A stretch of 64,000 bases of DNA from Gordonia liuliyuniae (GCF_021739025.1 NZ_JAKKOT010000006.1:124001-188000), one strand, 5' to 3'; positions 29,071-39,512 are shown, counted from the stretch's first letter. Translations and numbers: made by a program. Notes: generated by a model not told the origin, from the letters alone.

Positions 29071-30737
29071 CGGCGCCTGTACTCCCGTTCGTTCAGCCAA
29101 TCGTCGCCGCGGCCTCGCCGCCTGTCTCGGCGGGGCTGCGACCGGTCACGCCGGAACGACTCCGGCGGTGTCTCGGACTGCCGGGCCGACCGGCCTCTCC
29201 CGCCAGGATAGTGGATCTCACCGGACGAGACCGATCCCCGCCGACGCGGCGCCGCCTGCGTCGGGCGCGACCGCCGGGCACGGACGGGCGCGGGTCGCCG
29301 TCGGTCGCTCTGCGTCGTACGGCGACGTTCGAGGCGGTCGCGGAGCTGCTCGGCGCGTGGCGGACGGTACATCTCGGGGACCGGCAGGCGTAGGACTCGC
29401 GAGAGTGCACGCGGACGGGCTGCGCTGATCGCGCGGACCGCGTCCGGTTCGTGTCGGGCCGCCGTCGCGAGCAGACCGAGCATCGTCAGCATCGTCAGCA
29501 TCGACGTGCCGCCATTCGACAGGATCGGCAACTGGATACCGGTCACCGGAAGCAGGCCGACGACGTACCCGATGTTGATGAACGCCTGTACCAGGAACAG
29601 CACGGTGATCGTCGCGGAGAGCAGCCGCAGGAACGGGTCGATCGAGCGGCGGGCGATGCGCATGCCGACCCAGCCGAGCAGGAGGAACAGCGCGACGACG
29701 GTGAGCGCACCGATGAGGCCGAGTTCCTCACCGATGATCGCGAAGATGAAGTCGTTGTGCGCGTTCGGCAGATAGTTCCATTTCGCGGTGCTGCGGCCAA
29801 GGCCGACGCCGAAGACACCGCCGTTGGCGAGCGCGTACTGCGCCTGCGTCGCCTGGTAGCCGTCACCGAGCGGATCGTCGGTGCGGCCGAGGTAGCTGAA
29901 CACGCGGGCGGCGCGGTAACTCGACGACAGCGCGAGCACGACGGCGATCACGATGAATCCGATGGTGAAACCGCCGAACACCCGGCCGGGCAGCCCGGCG
30001 AACCACAGGAGCGCGCCAACGATGAGCGCGATGATCATCGTCGTCGACTGGTTCGGTTCGAGGATGATGAGCGCACAGATGAGGACGCCGACCGGCACGA
30101 GCGGAAGGAGCAGTTCCTTGCCGAAGGTTCCGACGCTCCGCCGTGACGCCAATAGGTGTGCACCCCAGACGCAGAGCGCCACCTTGACCAGCTCGGACGG
30201 TTGGACGGACAGGCCTGCGATGGAGAACCAGCGGCGAGCACCGTTGACGGCGACGCCGATGCCGGGAACGAGCACGAGGACCAGCAGCAGCGTCGCCACG
30301 ATGATCCCGACGGTCGCGAACCGACGGAAGAAGCGGATCGGGACCTTCAGCGTCCCGTAGAACAGGACGAGTCCCAGCGCGGCGAAGATCGCCTGGGTGG
30401 TGACCATCCCGTACGCGGAGCCGTCTTTGGCGTAGCCTTCGACCGACGACGCCGACAGGACCATGATGAGCCCGAGGACGGTCAGGATCACCGTCAACGA
30501 CAGCACCATGTGGAACGACGTCAGCGGTTTTCCGAGGAGCGTCTTGACGCCGTCGCGGAACGTCGTCACGACGCCGCGGACGTCGACCGACGACATCGAC
30601 AGGTTCAGGCTCCGAGACGAGGACTTCTCCGGGCCATCGAGCCCCGTTCTCCCCTCCGGCAGAGCCGAGTCCTCCTCGTCGTCTGGCGTCTCGATGTCGA
30701 GGAAGTCGTCGACGTCGCGAGCCTCCCGGGCGCTCAT
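29067..30737 (-). CDS. ftsW: SEDS peptidoglycan polymerase FtsW
   Basis: 556 residues. An acidic cytoplasmic N-terminus (about 75 residues) precedes about ten membrane helices, with the SEDS signatures [20 protein letters not shown] and [20 protein letters not shown]; the conserved catalytic-site aspartate region is present. The C-terminal tail of about 130 residues is strikingly arginine-rich and probably cytoplasmic; in mycobacteria the FtsW tail contacts FtsZ. Works with PbpB as polymerase and transpeptidase of the septum. Overlaps murD by 4 bp. Confidence 0.96.
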   Translation of the reverse strand: MSAREARDVDDFLDIETPDDEEDSALPEGRTGLDGPEKSSSRSLNLSMSSVDVRGVVTTFRDGVKTLLGKPLTSFHMVLSLTVILTVLGLIMVLSASSVEGYAKDGSAYGMVTTQAIFAALGLVLFYGTLKVPIRFFRRFATVGIIVATLLLVLVLVPGIGVAVNGARRWFSIAGLSVQPSELVKVALCVWGAHLLASRRSVGTFGKELLLPLVPVGVLICALIILEPNQSTTMIIALIVGALLWFAGLPGRVFGGFTIGFIVIAVVLALSSSYRAARVFSYLGRTDDPLGDGYQATQAQYALANGGVFGVGLGRSTAKWNYLPNAHNDFIFAIIGEELGLIGALTVVALFLLLGWVGMRIARRSIDPFLRLLSATITVLFLVQAFINIGYVVGLLPVTGIQLPILSNGGTSMLTMLTMLGLLATAARHEPDAVRAISAARPRALSRVLRLPVPEMYRPPRAEQLRDRLERRRTTQSDRRRPAPVRARRSRPTQAAPRRRGSVSSGEIHYPGGRGRSARQSETPPESFRRDRSQPRRDRRRGRGDDWLNEREYRRR

Positions 30738-32260
30738 CGGCGTCGCGCGTCGGCGAGGGCGGCGGATGCGGCAGCGAACGAATCGCCGCGCACCCCGTAG
30801 CCCGCGAACATGTCCAACGATGCGGCTGCGGGCGCCAGGAGCACCGCGTCCGCGCCGCGTCCGCCGCGAGCGTCTGCCTCTGCCAACTGCCAGGCGGCCG
30901 AGACCGCCTGAGCCATCACCGCGTCGGCACCGTTCGCGCCGGTCGCCGTGATGGCGGAAGTGTCGTCACCAGTCCGCTGAGTCATCACCGAACCATCGTC
31001 CCCTGTGAATACTGTGACTGCTGGGACTTTTGGGGCGTGTCGCCCGATCGCATCGAGAATGATCTGGCGATCTGTCCCGATCGCGACGATTCCGGCCAGC
31101 CGATCCGCGTTCGCGGTGACGAGATCGTCGACCGCCGCGCCCTTCAGCAAACCGCCCGCGATCAGGACCACCCGGTCGAACGCGGCGATGGCGGCGTGCG
31201 CCGCATGCGGGTTGGTCGCCTTCGAGTCGTCGACGAAGACGACGCCGTCGATGTCGGCGACGACCTGCCCGCGATGCGCCCCCGGCGTGAATCCCGCGAG
31301 CCCCCGTTCCACCGCATCTGCCGATACGCCCGCCGCACGCATGAGAGCGGCTGCGGCGAGGGCGTCGGCCAACCCCGACGGGCCGACGGGTCGGACCCGG
31401 TCGGCGGCGATCAACGGGACCGGAGCGCCCGCGAACGCACGGTCGACGAGGATGCCCTCGATCACCCCGAACTCGCCGGCCGACGGAGTGCCCGCGGTGA
31501 ACCCGACGCGACGCGAGCCGTCGCCGACCGGGAGTCGAGAGGCGACGTCGTCGTCGAGCCCGACGATCGCGACGTCGCCGAGGAGCGCCCGCTGTTTGGC
31601 GTGCGCGTACGCGTCGAACGATCCGTGCCAGTCCAGGTGGTCGGCCGCGACGTTCAAGACGAGGCCTGCGGTCGGACGGATCGACGGAGCCCAGTGCAAC
31701 TGGAACGACGACATCTCGACGCACAGCACGTCCGCACGCGGGTCGGCGCGCAGCGCGTCGACGACGGTCAACCCGATGTTTCCGCAGGCCGCGACGGCCA
31801 GACCAGCCGTGTCGCCGATGGCTTCGGCCATCGAGGTGGTCGTCGTCTTGCCGTTCGTCCCGGTGATCACCAGCCAGGTGCGCGGCTCGCCGTACAGGCC
31901 TGCCCGATCGACGCGCCAGGCCAGCTCGACGTCTCCCCACACCGGGATGCCCGCCTCGGCCGACGCGACGAGCAGCGGATCGTCCGGCCTAAAGCCCGGC
32001 GAGACGACGATCAGGTCCGTGTCCGACGGAGCCCGCACCGCTCCGTCGTCGAAGATGAATGCATCGGGCCCGACCGTCGCGACACCGCGCGCACTCAACT
32101 CGGGGTCCGTCGCGCCGTCGACGAACTTGGTGTCGAGCATCGTGACCGTCGCGCCCTGGTCGGCGAGCAGGTTCAATACCGCCAGCCCCGTCGCACGAGC
32201 TCCGGCGACGAGCACCCGCGCGCCGTCGAGTGTGAGTGGCGCCGCGACGTCAGCCGGCAT
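30734..32260 (-). CDS. murD: UDP-MurNAc-L-Ala--D-glutamate ligase
   Basis: 508 residues. Adds D-Glu to UDP-MurNAc-L-Ala. ATP loop GTNGKTTT at residues 134-141, CGNIG motif, SSFQL, and the C-terminal [12 protein letters not shown]-terminal insertion rich in Gly/Asp/Thr (around [16 protein letters not shown]) lies between the last Rossmann strands and is not typical, but no essential motif is disturbed. Starts 11 bp inside the end of mraY. Confidence 0.96.
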   Translation of the reverse strand: MPADVAAPLTLDGARVLVAGARATGLAVLNLLADQGATVTMLDTKFVDGATDPELSARGVATVGPDAFIFDDGAVRAPSDTDLIVVSPGFRPDDPLLVASAEAGIPVWGDVELAWRVDRAGLYGEPRTWLVITGTNGKTTTTSMAEAIGDTAGLAVAACGNIGLTVVDALRADPRADVLCVEMSSFQLHWAPSIRPTAGLVLNVAADHLDWHGSFDAYAHAKQRALLGDVAIVGLDDDVASRLPVGDGSRRVGFTAGTPSAGEFGVIEGILVDRAFAGAPVPLIAADRVRPVGPSGLADALAAAALMRAAGVSADAVERGLAGFTPGAHRGQVVADIDGVVFVDDSKATNPHAAHAAIAAFDRVVLIAGGLLKGAAVDDLVTANADRLAGIVAIGTDRQIILDAIGRHAPKVPAVTVFTGDDGSVMTQRTGDDTSAITATGANGADAVMAQAVSAAWQLAEADARGGRGADAVLLAPAAASLDMFAGYGVRGDSFAAASAALADARRR

Positions 32261-33338
32261 GCGAAATGTACTCGCCGTAGAACAGAGTGAGGCCGAGCGC
32301 GCACGCGATCGCCGTCAACAACCAGAACCGGATGATGACGGTGGTCTCAGCCCACCCGCCCAACTCGAAGTGGTGGTGGAACGGCGCCATGCGGAACACG
32401 CGTTTGCCGGTGGTCTGGAAGAACGCGATCTGTACGACGACGGAGACGATCTCTGCGACGAACAGCGCGCCGAGGACGACGGCGAGCAACTCGGTCTTCG
32501 TGGTGATCGACAGACCAGCGACGAGTCCGCCGAGAGCCAGCGACCCGGTGTCGCCCATGAAGATCTTCGCCGGCGCGGCATTCCACCAGAGGAAGCCGAG
32601 GCATGCGCCGCCCGCGGCGACGGCGACGACGGCGAGGTCGAGCGGGTCGCGGACCTGGTAGCAGCCGGCCTTGTCGTCGGTGGCGCCGAGCAGTTCACAC
32701 GACTGCCGGAACTGCCAGAAGGTGATCAGCACGTACGCGCCCATCACCATCGCCGCCGATCCGGCGGCGAGACCGTCGAGTCCGTCGGTGAAGTTCACCG
32801 CATTCGACCAGGCGGCCACCACGAGCCAGCAGAAGAACACGAAGCCGATCGCCGACAGCGAGATGACGTTGATGTCGCGGACATACGAGAGGTGTTCGCT
32901 GGCAGGGGTCAGTTCGGCGCCGTTGCGGAACTGCAGGAGGAGGACACCGAAGATGATCGCGGCCAGGAACTGCCCGACCGACTTGGCGGTCTTGTTCAAT
33001 CCGAGGTTGCGCTGCTTGCGGATCTTGATGAAGTCGTCGAGGAATCCGACGATGCCCAGCGCCGTCGCCAGACCGAGCACGAGTAGGCCCGACGCACTCG
33101 GCCCGGACCCGTCCTGGATGTAACCGACGAGGTGCGCGCCCAGATAACCCAGCCACAGCGCCGCGAGGATCGCGACGCCGCCCATGGACGGGGTGCCCCG
33201 CTTGGACTGATGACTCTGCGGCCCCTCGACACGGATCTCCTGGCCGAAGCCTTGACGAGAGAAGACCTTGATCAGTACGGGGGTGAGCAGAATCGACACA
33301 GCCAGCGAGATCGCTCCCGCGATCAGAATCTGGGTCAC
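32250..33338 (-). CDS. mraY: Phospho-MurNAc-pentapeptide translocase
   Basis: 362 residues from a GTG at 33338. Ten-helix membrane enzyme that makes lipid I from UDP-MurNAc-pentapeptide and undecaprenyl phosphate. Landmarks: [44 protein letters not shown] and [12 protein letters not shown]. Normally mraY follows murF with no gap; here 97 bp separate it from the MurE-MurF' fusion, with an AT-richer stretch at 33364-33385. Confidence 0.96.
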   Translation of the reverse strand: MTQILIAGAISLAVSILLTPVLIKVFSRQGFGQEIRVEGPQSHQSKRGTPSMGGVAILAALWLGYLGAHLVGYIQDGSGPSASGLLVLGLATALGIVGFLDDFIKIRKQRNLGLNKTAKSVGQFLAAIIFGVLLLQFRNGAELTPASEHLSYVRDINVISLSAIGFVFFCWLVVAAWSNAVNFTDGLDGLAAGSAAMVMGAYVLITFWQFRQSCELLGATDDKAGCYQVRDPLDLAVVAVAAGGACLGFLWWNAAPAKIFMGDTGSLALGGLVAGLSITTKTELLAVVLGALFVAEIVSVVVQIAFFQTTGKRVFRMAPFHHHFELGGWAETTVIIRFWLLTAIACALGLTLFYGEYISHAG

Positions 33339-33435
33339 AGCTGGAAGTCCTCACTCGTCGAGAGAAGTTGAATTCTGAATCTATCGTGACGGCGGCCCGG
33401 TGCGACGCATCGGGTGACCCGTCGCGCGTCCGAGA

Positions 33436-35517
33436 TCACCGGTCGACGATCCTGACCTGCAGTCCTGCCCTGTTCTGCCAGTAGTCGAGAAGAGTGGTGG
33501 CGAGATCGTCGGGGCCGGCGACGACGGCGACGTCGCCCGGCCCGGGCGCATAGCCGGGCTCGGTCCGCATGTGCTCGACGGCGTCGGCGGGGGTCGCCAC
33601 GAAAGCGGCCTCGTCGCCCCACGAGCCCTCCATGACCGCGCCCTGGTGCAGCGCACGGACGATGCGCGTCTGCCCCACCGCGATGATCTTGTCGACGGCT
33701 ACCCGTACGGCTTGTCGGCCAAGCCCGTCGTGCGCGACCGCGCGCGCATTGTCGTCGAGGCACTCGGGGTCGGGGAGTTCGCCGAACACCGCCCACGTAC
33801 GTCGCACAGGTTCGTCGCCGGTCCCGCGATGCTGACTTCCGGCCCCGGATTCGGCTGCCACCGCGACCATCTCACGTAGGAGCCGTTTGGCGTCGGCTAC
33901 GTCGGCTCCCGAGTCGGCGACCAGCACGTGCAACGGCTCGGACGACGTCGTCCGCGCGTCTAGAGCGTCAGCGAGCACGAGGCGGTCGTCGAACGGATGC
34001 GTGACGCCCGCGATCTCCTGGCCGGTCTCGTGCCCTTTGCCCGCCACCAGGACGACGTCACCGGGTTCGGCCCACTCGACGGCTGCGGTGATCGCGGCCC
34101 GCCGATCGCCGATCTCCCGGACGTCGATGGCTCGACGCTCGCCGCCGGGCGTCCGGTCCGCGCCCGCGATGACCGCTGCGCGGATCGCGGCGGGCTCTTC
34201 GTTGCGCGGGTTGTCGTCGGTGACGATCACGAGGTCCGCACCGCGCGCGGCGGCCTCCCCCATCAACGGTCGCTTCTCCGTGTCGCGATCGCCGCCCGCC
34301 CCGAGGACCACGCCGATCCGCCCGGCCGACTGCGCGGCGAGCGTGGCCAGGACGGCGTTCACGGCTGCGGGCTTGTGCGCGTAGTCGACCACCGCGAGAA
34401 AGTCCTGACCGCGCTCGATCTTCTCGACGCGCCCCGGCACGCTCACCTGCGCCAACCCGTCGATCGCCCGGTCGACGTCGACACCAGCCTCGGCTACGGC
34501 CGCGACGGCGAGCAGCGCGTTCGCGACGTTGTACGCCCCGGGAAGCGGAACCAGCAGGTCGTGTTCGGCACCCGTCGGGTCGACTGCGCGCACCCGCTGA
34601 CTGCCCTGCCCCGTCGGGGCGGTCGCCAGGACGCGCCACCCGCCGGCCCCACCGGTGCCGGTGGACACGGTGACGACGCTGCGTCCGCTGTCGGCGGCGA
34701 CGGCAGCCATTCGGGACCCCCACTCGTCGTCGACGCAGACCACCGCCCGTTCCGCGCGCACGCCGGAGTCGGCGGCGAACAGACGCGCTTTCGCGGCGAA
34801 GTACTCGCCCATCGTCTTGTGGTAGTCGAGGTGGTCTTGCGACAGGTTCGTGAACGCGCCGACCGCGAAGCGACAACCGTCGACGCGGCCGAGCGACAAC
34901 GCGTGGCTGGACACCTCCATCACGACCGCGTCCGCGCCGCGCTCGAGCATGACGGCCAGCAGACGCTGGAGGTCGGGGGCCTCCGGCGTGGTCAACTCGC
35001 TCGGAATCGGTTCCCCGTCGAGCCGCGAGCCGGTCGTGCCGACGATGCCGACGCTCGCTCCGGTCGCCCGCAACGCGGCTTCGGCCAGGTAGGACGTCGT
35101 GGTCTTGCCCGACGTGCCGGTGACGCCGATCAGGGTGAGCGACGACGACGGGTCGCCGTAGACCCGCGACGAGAGCGCTCCGAGCACCGAACGCGGGTCC
35201 GGGTGGACGAGGACGGGCAGGTGCGCGGCACGACCGACGGCCCGGACGATCGCGAGACCCGCCTCGTCGGTGAGGACGGCGACCGCACCGGCGTCGAGCG
35301 CCTGCTCGACGAACTCTGCCCCGTGCCGCGAACGGCCGGGCATGGCGGCGAACAGGTCGCCGGGGGCACAGCTCTGCGCCCGCAAGGTGGCGCCGGTGAC
35401 GTTCACGCCGTCGGCGAGGCCGTCGACGTCCGCACCGGCGCGTTGCGCGAGTTCCGCGATGCCCACCGGCTCGGTCGTCCGCGGTCGAACCGTGTGCGAA
35501 CCGTGGTCTGCGTGCAC
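33436..35517 (-). CDS. murE: MurE (UDP-MurNAc-tripeptide ligase) fused to a MurF domain-3 remnant
   Basis: 693 residues where MurE normally has about 520. Residues 1-524 are a complete MurE: Mur N-terminal domain, ATP loop GTSGKTTT (134-141), the meso-diaminopimelate signature DNPR (435-438) and the C-terminal GKGHETGQEI. Residues 525-693 instead resemble the third domain of MurF: RRTWAVFGEL, GRQAVRVAVDKIIAVG, ALHQGAVMEGSWG and GDVAVVAG align with mycobacterial MurF as I remember it. MurF domains 1 and 2, with its ATP site, are absent, and the MurF motifs DAYNANP and KAS are replaced by ADSGADV and AGPDD. The fusion is in frame with no stop. MurE activity is expected; the tail is unlikely to have MurF activity. 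Confidence 0.93.
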   Translation of the reverse strand: MHADHGSHTVRPRTTEPVGIAELAQRAGADVDGLADGVNVTGATLRAQSCAPGDLFAAMPGRSRHGAEFVEQALDAGAVAVLTDEAGLAIVRAVGRAAHLPVLVHPDPRSVLGALSSRVYGDPSSSLTLIGVTGTSGKTTTSYLAEAALRATGASVGIVGTTGSRLDGEPIPSELTTPEAPDLQRLLAVMLERGADAVVMEVSSHALSLGRVDGCRFAVGAFTNLSQDHLDYHKTMGEYFAAKARLFAADSGVRAERAVVCVDDEWGSRMAAVAADSGRSVVTVSTGTGGAGGWRVLATAPTGQGSQRVRAVDPTGAEHDLLVPLPGAYNVANALLAVAAVAEAGVDVDRAIDGLAQVSVPGRVEKIERGQDFLAVVDYAHKPAAVNAVLATLAAQSAGRIGVVLGAGGDRDTEKRPLMGEAAARGADLVIVTDDNPRNEEPAAIRAAVIAGADRTPGGERRAIDVREIGDRRAAITAAVEWAEPGDVVLVAGKGHETGQEIAGVTHPFDDRLVLADALDARTTSSEPLHVLVADSGADVADAKRLLREMVAVAAESGAGSQHRGTGDEPVRRTWAVFGELPDPECLDDNARAVAHDGLGRQAVRVAVDKIIAVGQTRIVRALHQGAVMEGSWGDEAAFVATPADAVEHMRTEPGYAPGPGDVAVVAGPDDLATTLLDYWQNRAGLQVRIVDR
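33439..33945 (-). other. MurF C-terminal domain remnant within the fusion
   Basis: Region coding for residues 525-693 of the fusion. It corresponds to the whole MurF substrate-binding domain 3, from the position of the DAYNANP loop to the MurF C-terminus, plus about 15 extra residues (YWQNRAGLQVRIVDR). Conservation of the hydrophobic core and of HQGAVMEGSWG suggests a folded domain under selection, whereas the catalytic contacts have been lost. Confidence 0.85.
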
Positions 35518-35643
35518 TGCGCTACCCCTTTCGTCTCGGCGGCCGCTCGTGACGGCGGCGCGTCGCCGCCGCCCCGTCGGCCACCAGGTGTTCGGAAGAT
35601 GAATCTACCGCGACTCGTGCGCGGCCAGGACTGCAGACGGTAG

Positions 35644-35733
35644 TCAGGACTGTAAGCTGCGGTCAGGACTGTAAGCTGCGGTCAGGACTGCAAGCTGCGG
35701 TCAGGACTGCAAGCTGCGGTCAGGACTGTAAAC
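35644..35733. repeat. 19-bp tandem repeat spanning the pbpB stop codon
   Basis: Five copies of tcaggactg[ct]aagctgcgg begin at 35644, 35663, 35682, 35701 and 35720, with a degenerate sixth before them. The minus-strand TGA of pbpB is the tca at 35720, so each further copy repeats that stop. Since 19 is not a codon multiple, successive stops fall in successive frames. The rest of 35518-35719 shows no gene. Confidence 0.95.
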
Positions 35734-37603
35734 GTAGGCGCGGAGCCGGCTCAGCCGAGTACGGCACGCGCTCGTGTTGCAGGAGCCACTTTCCGATCGT
35801 GCCGAACAACGGCGCGGCGCTCTGCCCGCCGGTGCCGTCGGAACTCCGGACGGGATTGTCCATCATGAGACCGACGACGTACCGGGGCTTCTCGGCGGGC
35901 AGGATGCCCGCGAACGTGATGTTGTAACTCGACCGCGAATAGCAGTTGCATTTGGGATCGACCTGCTGGGCGGTCCCGGTCTTACCTGACGTCTGATAGC
36001 CGGCGATTGCTCCGGACGCGCCGGTGCCCTGCTGCGGCCCCCCTTCGTCGTCCTGCATCACGGCCCGGAACATGTCGCGCACGGTGTGCGCGGTGCTCGG
36101 CGACACGACTCGCACCGATTCGGGCTCGTCGCCGCCGGTGATGATCCGAGGCGTCACCCGTACGCCGTCGTTGGCGATGGCCTGGTACATCGACGTCATC
36201 TGCAGCAGAGTCATCGACAGCCCCTGGCCGATCGGCAGGTTCGCGAACGAGCCGCCGGACCACTGGCTGAGAGCGGGGACTGCGCCCGGGCTCTCGCCGG
36301 GCAGTCCGACGCCGGTCATGGCGCCCAGACCGAATTTGCCGAGCATGTCGGCGAACCGCCGTTCGCCGACCCGCTGCGCCAGCATCAGGGTGCCGACGTT
36401 CGACGACTTCCCGAAGATGCCGGTGGTCGTATACGGCGCGGTGCCGTGCTGCCACGCGTCGTTGACGGTGATGCCCGACATACGAATCGAGCCCGGCACC
36501 TGCAGGACCTCGTCGGGGTTGGTGACTCCGTACTCGATCGCTGCGGACGCGGTGACGATTTTGTTGACCGATCCCGGTTCGAACGGCGAGGTGACCGATC
36601 GGTTGCCGCGGTCGGCGTCCACCTGCTCGTCGGCGGGTATCGCCGGGTTGAACGTGTTGTCGTTGGCCATCGCCACCACCTCGCCGGTGTGGCTGTCGAG
36701 GACGACTGCGGAGACGTTGTTGGCGCCCGACGCCTTCTTGGCCATGTTGACCTGGGTCTGCACGAACCACTGCACGTCGGCGTCGATGGTGAGGCGGACG
36801 GTCTCGCCGTCGACCGCCGGGTGCACGTTGCGACTGCTGCCGGGGATGACGGCTCCGTCCGCGCCCTGGTCGAAGGTCTCGGTGCCGTCGGTGCCCGCGA
36901 GGACCGATTCCATCGACGACTCGAGACCTTCGGCGCCGTTGCCGTCGTAGTTGACGTCGCCGACGAGGTTCGCGGCCAGCGATCCGCCGGGGTACACGCG
37001 GATGCTCTGCGGGTCGGCGCCGACCTCGGGGAAGTCCGTCATGATCGCGCTGGCGACCTCGGGGGTGATCGATCGGGCCAGGTACACGAAGTCTTTGTCC
37101 GAGGACAGCTTCGCGAGGAGATCTTCGGTGCTGATGCTTCCGCCGAGGGCCGACGACACGCCGGCCGCGATCTCCTTGAGGCGGGTGTCCACGTCGGGAA
37201 GCGTCGGGTCCTTCTCGTGCTCCTCGGCGATCGACTTACGGACCGACTTGGGCAGGAACGTGAGTGCGCGGGCGTCGTCGGTGTGCGCCAGTAGTTGGCC
37301 GTTGCGGTCGACGATCGAACCGCGGGTGGCGGGCAGGACCTCGGTGACCGTGCGCTGCTGCGCGGCCTGCGCCGAGATGGAGTCCGCGGCGATCACATGG
37401 ACGTACACCATCCGACCGGCGACCAGCGCACACGCCAGCGCGACGATCACCCACATCATCCGTTGTCTGCCGATGAAACGCTTGGACGGCGCGGTGTCGA
37501 GTTCGGCGAGCCGATCGTCCTCGGGCCCGGGCTCGGTGACACCAGCCGTCGATCGTGCGCCCGGCCGGAAGGCCGGCGGGCGCATGGAACGGGATCGGGT
37601 CAT
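35720..37603 (-). CDS. pbpB: Septal penicillin-binding protein (FtsI / PbpB)
   Basis: 627-residue class B PBP, the transpeptidase of the septum. One membrane helix at about residues 48-68 is followed by the pedestal domain (TRGSIVDRNGQLLA) and the transpeptidase domain with SxxK serine Ser345 (SVNK, Lys348), SxN motif Ser400-Ser401-Asn402 and KTG starting at Lys541. A disulfide-capable pair is visible in KCNCYSRSS. Length is slightly below mycobacterial PbpB. It follows the FtsL-like gene by about 20 bp and its stop is embedded in the 19-bp repeat array. Confidence 0.97.
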   Translation of the reverse strand: MTRSRSMRPPAFRPGARSTAGVTEPGPEDDRLAELDTAPSKRFIGRQRMMWVIVALACALVAGRMVYVHVIAADSISAQAAQQRTVTEVLPATRGSIVDRNGQLLAHTDDARALTFLPKSVRKSIAEEHEKDPTLPDVDTRLKEIAAGVSSALGGSISTEDLLAKLSSDKDFVYLARSITPEVASAIMTDFPEVGADPQSIRVYPGGSLAANLVGDVNYDGNGAEGLESSMESVLAGTDGTETFDQGADGAVIPGSSRNVHPAVDGETVRLTIDADVQWFVQTQVNMAKKASGANNVSAVVLDSHTGEVVAMANDNTFNPAIPADEQVDADRGNRSVTSPFEPGSVNKIVTASAAIEYGVTNPDEVLQVPGSIRMSGITVNDAWQHGTAPYTTTGIFGKSSNVGTLMLAQRVGERRFADMLGKFGLGAMTGVGLPGESPGAVPALSQWSGGSFANLPIGQGLSMTLLQMTSMYQAIANDGVRVTPRIITGGDEPESVRVVSPSTAHTVRDMFRAVMQDDEGGPQQGTGASGAIAGYQTSGKTGTAQQVDPKCNCYSRSSYNITFAGILPAEKPRYVVGLMMDNPVRSSDGTGGQSAAPLFGTIGKWLLQHERVPYSAEPAPRLRLQS

Positions 37604-37624
37604 GATGGTCGATTCTGCACCGCG

Positions 37625-38500
37625 TCAGCGCGGAGGTTCGGTATTACGTTCCGGCGTGGCGTCCGCAGGCGGAGTGACATTCGTCCGCGGAGCACCCACC
37701 TGGCGACGACCGTCCGGCGCGGGGCGCACGTTGGGGTGCGGTCCGTTCGGCTGGGTGGTCTCGGCCGGGGTGGTCCGGGTCTGGGTCGGCGTGGTCTGGG
37801 TCGGCGTGGTCTGGGTCGGGGGTGCAGGCGTCGACGGCGTGGCGGGCGCGGGCGTCGCCGTGGTGCCGGTGGTCGGTCCGGCGCTTGACTCGGTGTCATC
37901 TGAGCCGTTCAGGCCCTCAGAGTCGTCGACGTCCTTCGGGTCGATCTTGTCCACCGGGTCCGGAGCCGGATTCAGGTCGGGTAAGCGCTTCCCGTTCGAT
38001 GCCGTCGCGGCTCCGACTTTCCGCGCCTTGCCGTCGGCTCCGATGACGATCTGGACGGATCCGTCACTGGGCACCATGCCCAGTTCGCCCGCCTTCGCCG
38101 CGAGGGCGGGGGCCGAATCGGCGAGGTCATGTTGGCGTTTGAGGTTGTCGCGCTTGTCCTGGAGCGTCTGGTTCTGTTTGCGCATGGCATCGAGGGCGTA
38201 CGAGTCCTGCGCGGACTTCGTCGTCAAGTACAGGGTGAGGCCGAGCGCGCCGACGATGAGGAGCAGCACGGGAAAGACCAGCGGGATGCCGCCGACCCGC
38301 TTGCGAGTGACGGCGGCGACCGCGCCTTCGGGGGCGAGGCGACGCTCGCGCCGGTCGAGTGCACGCTGGGCGGCCTTCGACCTCGTGGCGCGATCGGCTG
38401 TCGCGGAGCCTCGGGTCCGGCGTGCCGTGCTCGCGTGGGCTCGCGGCCCCGGAGCCCGGTCTCCGCGCCCCTTCTTGCGATCGTCGATCACTGTGCTCAT
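37625..38500 (-). CDS. FtsL-like single-pass divisome protein
   Basis: 291 residues. A basic cytoplasmic N-terminus (about 70 residues) and one membrane helix (about 72-94) precede a short periplasmic coiled coil (YALDAMRKQNQTLQDKRDNL) that ends with the ELGMVPSDG turn, the arrangement of actinobacterial FtsL. The remaining 130 residues are Pro/Thr/Asp-rich and disordered, with TPTQT repeats encoded by 15-bp units. Position between rsmH and pbpB equals Rv2164c. Expected to scaffold FtsQ-FtsL-FtsB and activate FtsW/PbpB. Confidence 0.88.
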   Translation of the reverse strand: MSTVIDDRKKGRGDRAPGPRAHASTARRTRGSATADRATRSKAAQRALDRRERRLAPEGAVAAVTRKRVGGIPLVFPVLLLIVGALGLTLYLTTKSAQDSYALDAMRKQNQTLQDKRDNLKRQHDLADSAPALAAKAGELGMVPSDGSVQIVIGADGKARKVGAATASNGKRLPDLNPAPDPVDKIDPKDVDDSEGLNGSDDTESSAGPTTGTTATPAPATPSTPAPPTQTTPTQTTPTQTRTTPAETTQPNGPHPNVRPAPDGRRQVGAPRTNVTPPADATPERNTEPPR

Positions 38501-38516
38501 CGCGCTCCCCCTTCGT

Positions 38517-39512
38517 TCACTGACGTCCCCCGACGTCTGCCGTTACCCGTTCGATCGCCCGGATACGCACCGGCGCCGACCTCGGATTCTCTTCTCTCTC
38601 TGCCTCATCGGCCTGTTCCGCGCCCCGTGTGACGAGCGCGAACCGGGCGGCCGTGCCCGGTAGATCCACCGGCAGCCCGGCCGGGGTGGTGTTGCGGACG
38701 ACCTTCGCGAAGTCGCGTTTGACGATCCGGTCCTCGAGCGACTGGTAACTCATCACGGCGAGCCGTCCGCCGACCGCCAACAGGTCGAGGGACGCCGGGA
38801 TCACACTGCGCAACGATTCGAGTTCACGGTTCACCTCGATCCGCAGCGCTTGGAAGGTGCGCTTGGCGGGATGCCCTCCGGTTCGCCGGGTGGCCGCCGG
38901 GATCGTCGCGTACAGCAGTTCCACCAGCCGTCCGGACGTGGTGAACGGCTCGATCGCCCGCTCGCGCAGGACCGCCGACGCGATCTTCCCGGCAAATCGC
39001 TCTTCGCCGTACTCGCTGAGGACCCGAGCCAGGGCTCCGTGGTCGTAGGTGTTCAAGATGTCGGCCGCGGTCATGTCGTCGTCGGCGTTCATCCGCATGT
39101 CGAGCGGGGCGTCGACCGCGTAGGCGAACCCGCGGTCGGGCCGGTCCAGTTGCATCGAGGACACACCGAGGTCGAGGAGCACTCCGTCGACCGAGGCCAG
39201 CCCTGCCTCCGCGGCGACGGCGCCGATCTCGTCGTAGCGCGCGTGGTGGTAGAAGAGCCGGTCGCCGTACGATGCGAGTCGTTCGCGCGCGATGTCGATC
39301 GCCGAGGTGTCGCGGTCGATCGCGTGGACGGTGAGTCCGGGCAGCCTGCTCAAGAAGTACTCGGCGTGACCGCCTGCTCCGAGGGTTCCGTCGACGAGGA
39401 CGCTGCCGGCCGCGTCGTCGGCCGAGCGAGTGAGCGCCGGCTCCAGGAGTCGGAACATCCGCTCGGCCATCACCGGCACGTGGCCGTGTTCGCCGTGCTG
39501 ACGTTCGTTCAC
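38517..39512 (-). CDS. rsmH: 16S rRNA (cytosine1402-N4)-methyltransferase
   Basis: 331 residues from the GTG at 39512, chosen because GGGGAGG lies 5 bp upstream; an ATG at 39596 would add 28 unconserved residues. S-adenosylmethionine-binding motif [15 protein letters not shown], then [11 protein letters not shown] and the family block [16 protein letters not shown]. Also called mraW. Acts on the ribosomal P-site and is conserved as the second gene of the dcw cluster. Confidence 0.95.
   Translation of the reverse strand: MNERQHGEHGHVPVMAERMFRLLEPALTRSADDAAGSVLVDGTLGAGGHAEYFLSRLPGLTVHAIDRDTSAIDIARERLASYGDRLFYHHARYDEIGAVAAEAGLASVDGVLLDLGVSSMQLDRPDRGFAYAVDAPLDMRMNADDDMTAADILNTYDHGALARVLSEYGEERFAGKIASAVLRERAIEPFTTSGRLVELLYATIPAATRRTGGHPAKRTFQALRIEVNRELESLRSVIPASLDLLAVGGRLAVMSYQSLEDRIVKRDFAKVVRNTTPAGLPVDLPGTAARFALVTRGAEQADEAEREENPRSAPVRIRAIERVTADVGGRQ

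Noticed and set aside
31005-33086. A long plus-strand open frame (693 codons) opposite murD and mraY
   Set aside because: Low-complexity Ser/Arg/Thr composition, no recognisable domain, and a complete pair of essential genes on the other strand.
33339-33435. A frameshifted remainder of murF between the fusion and mraY
   Set aside because: The 97-bp gap is far too short for the missing MurF domains and none of its frames shows MurF motifs.
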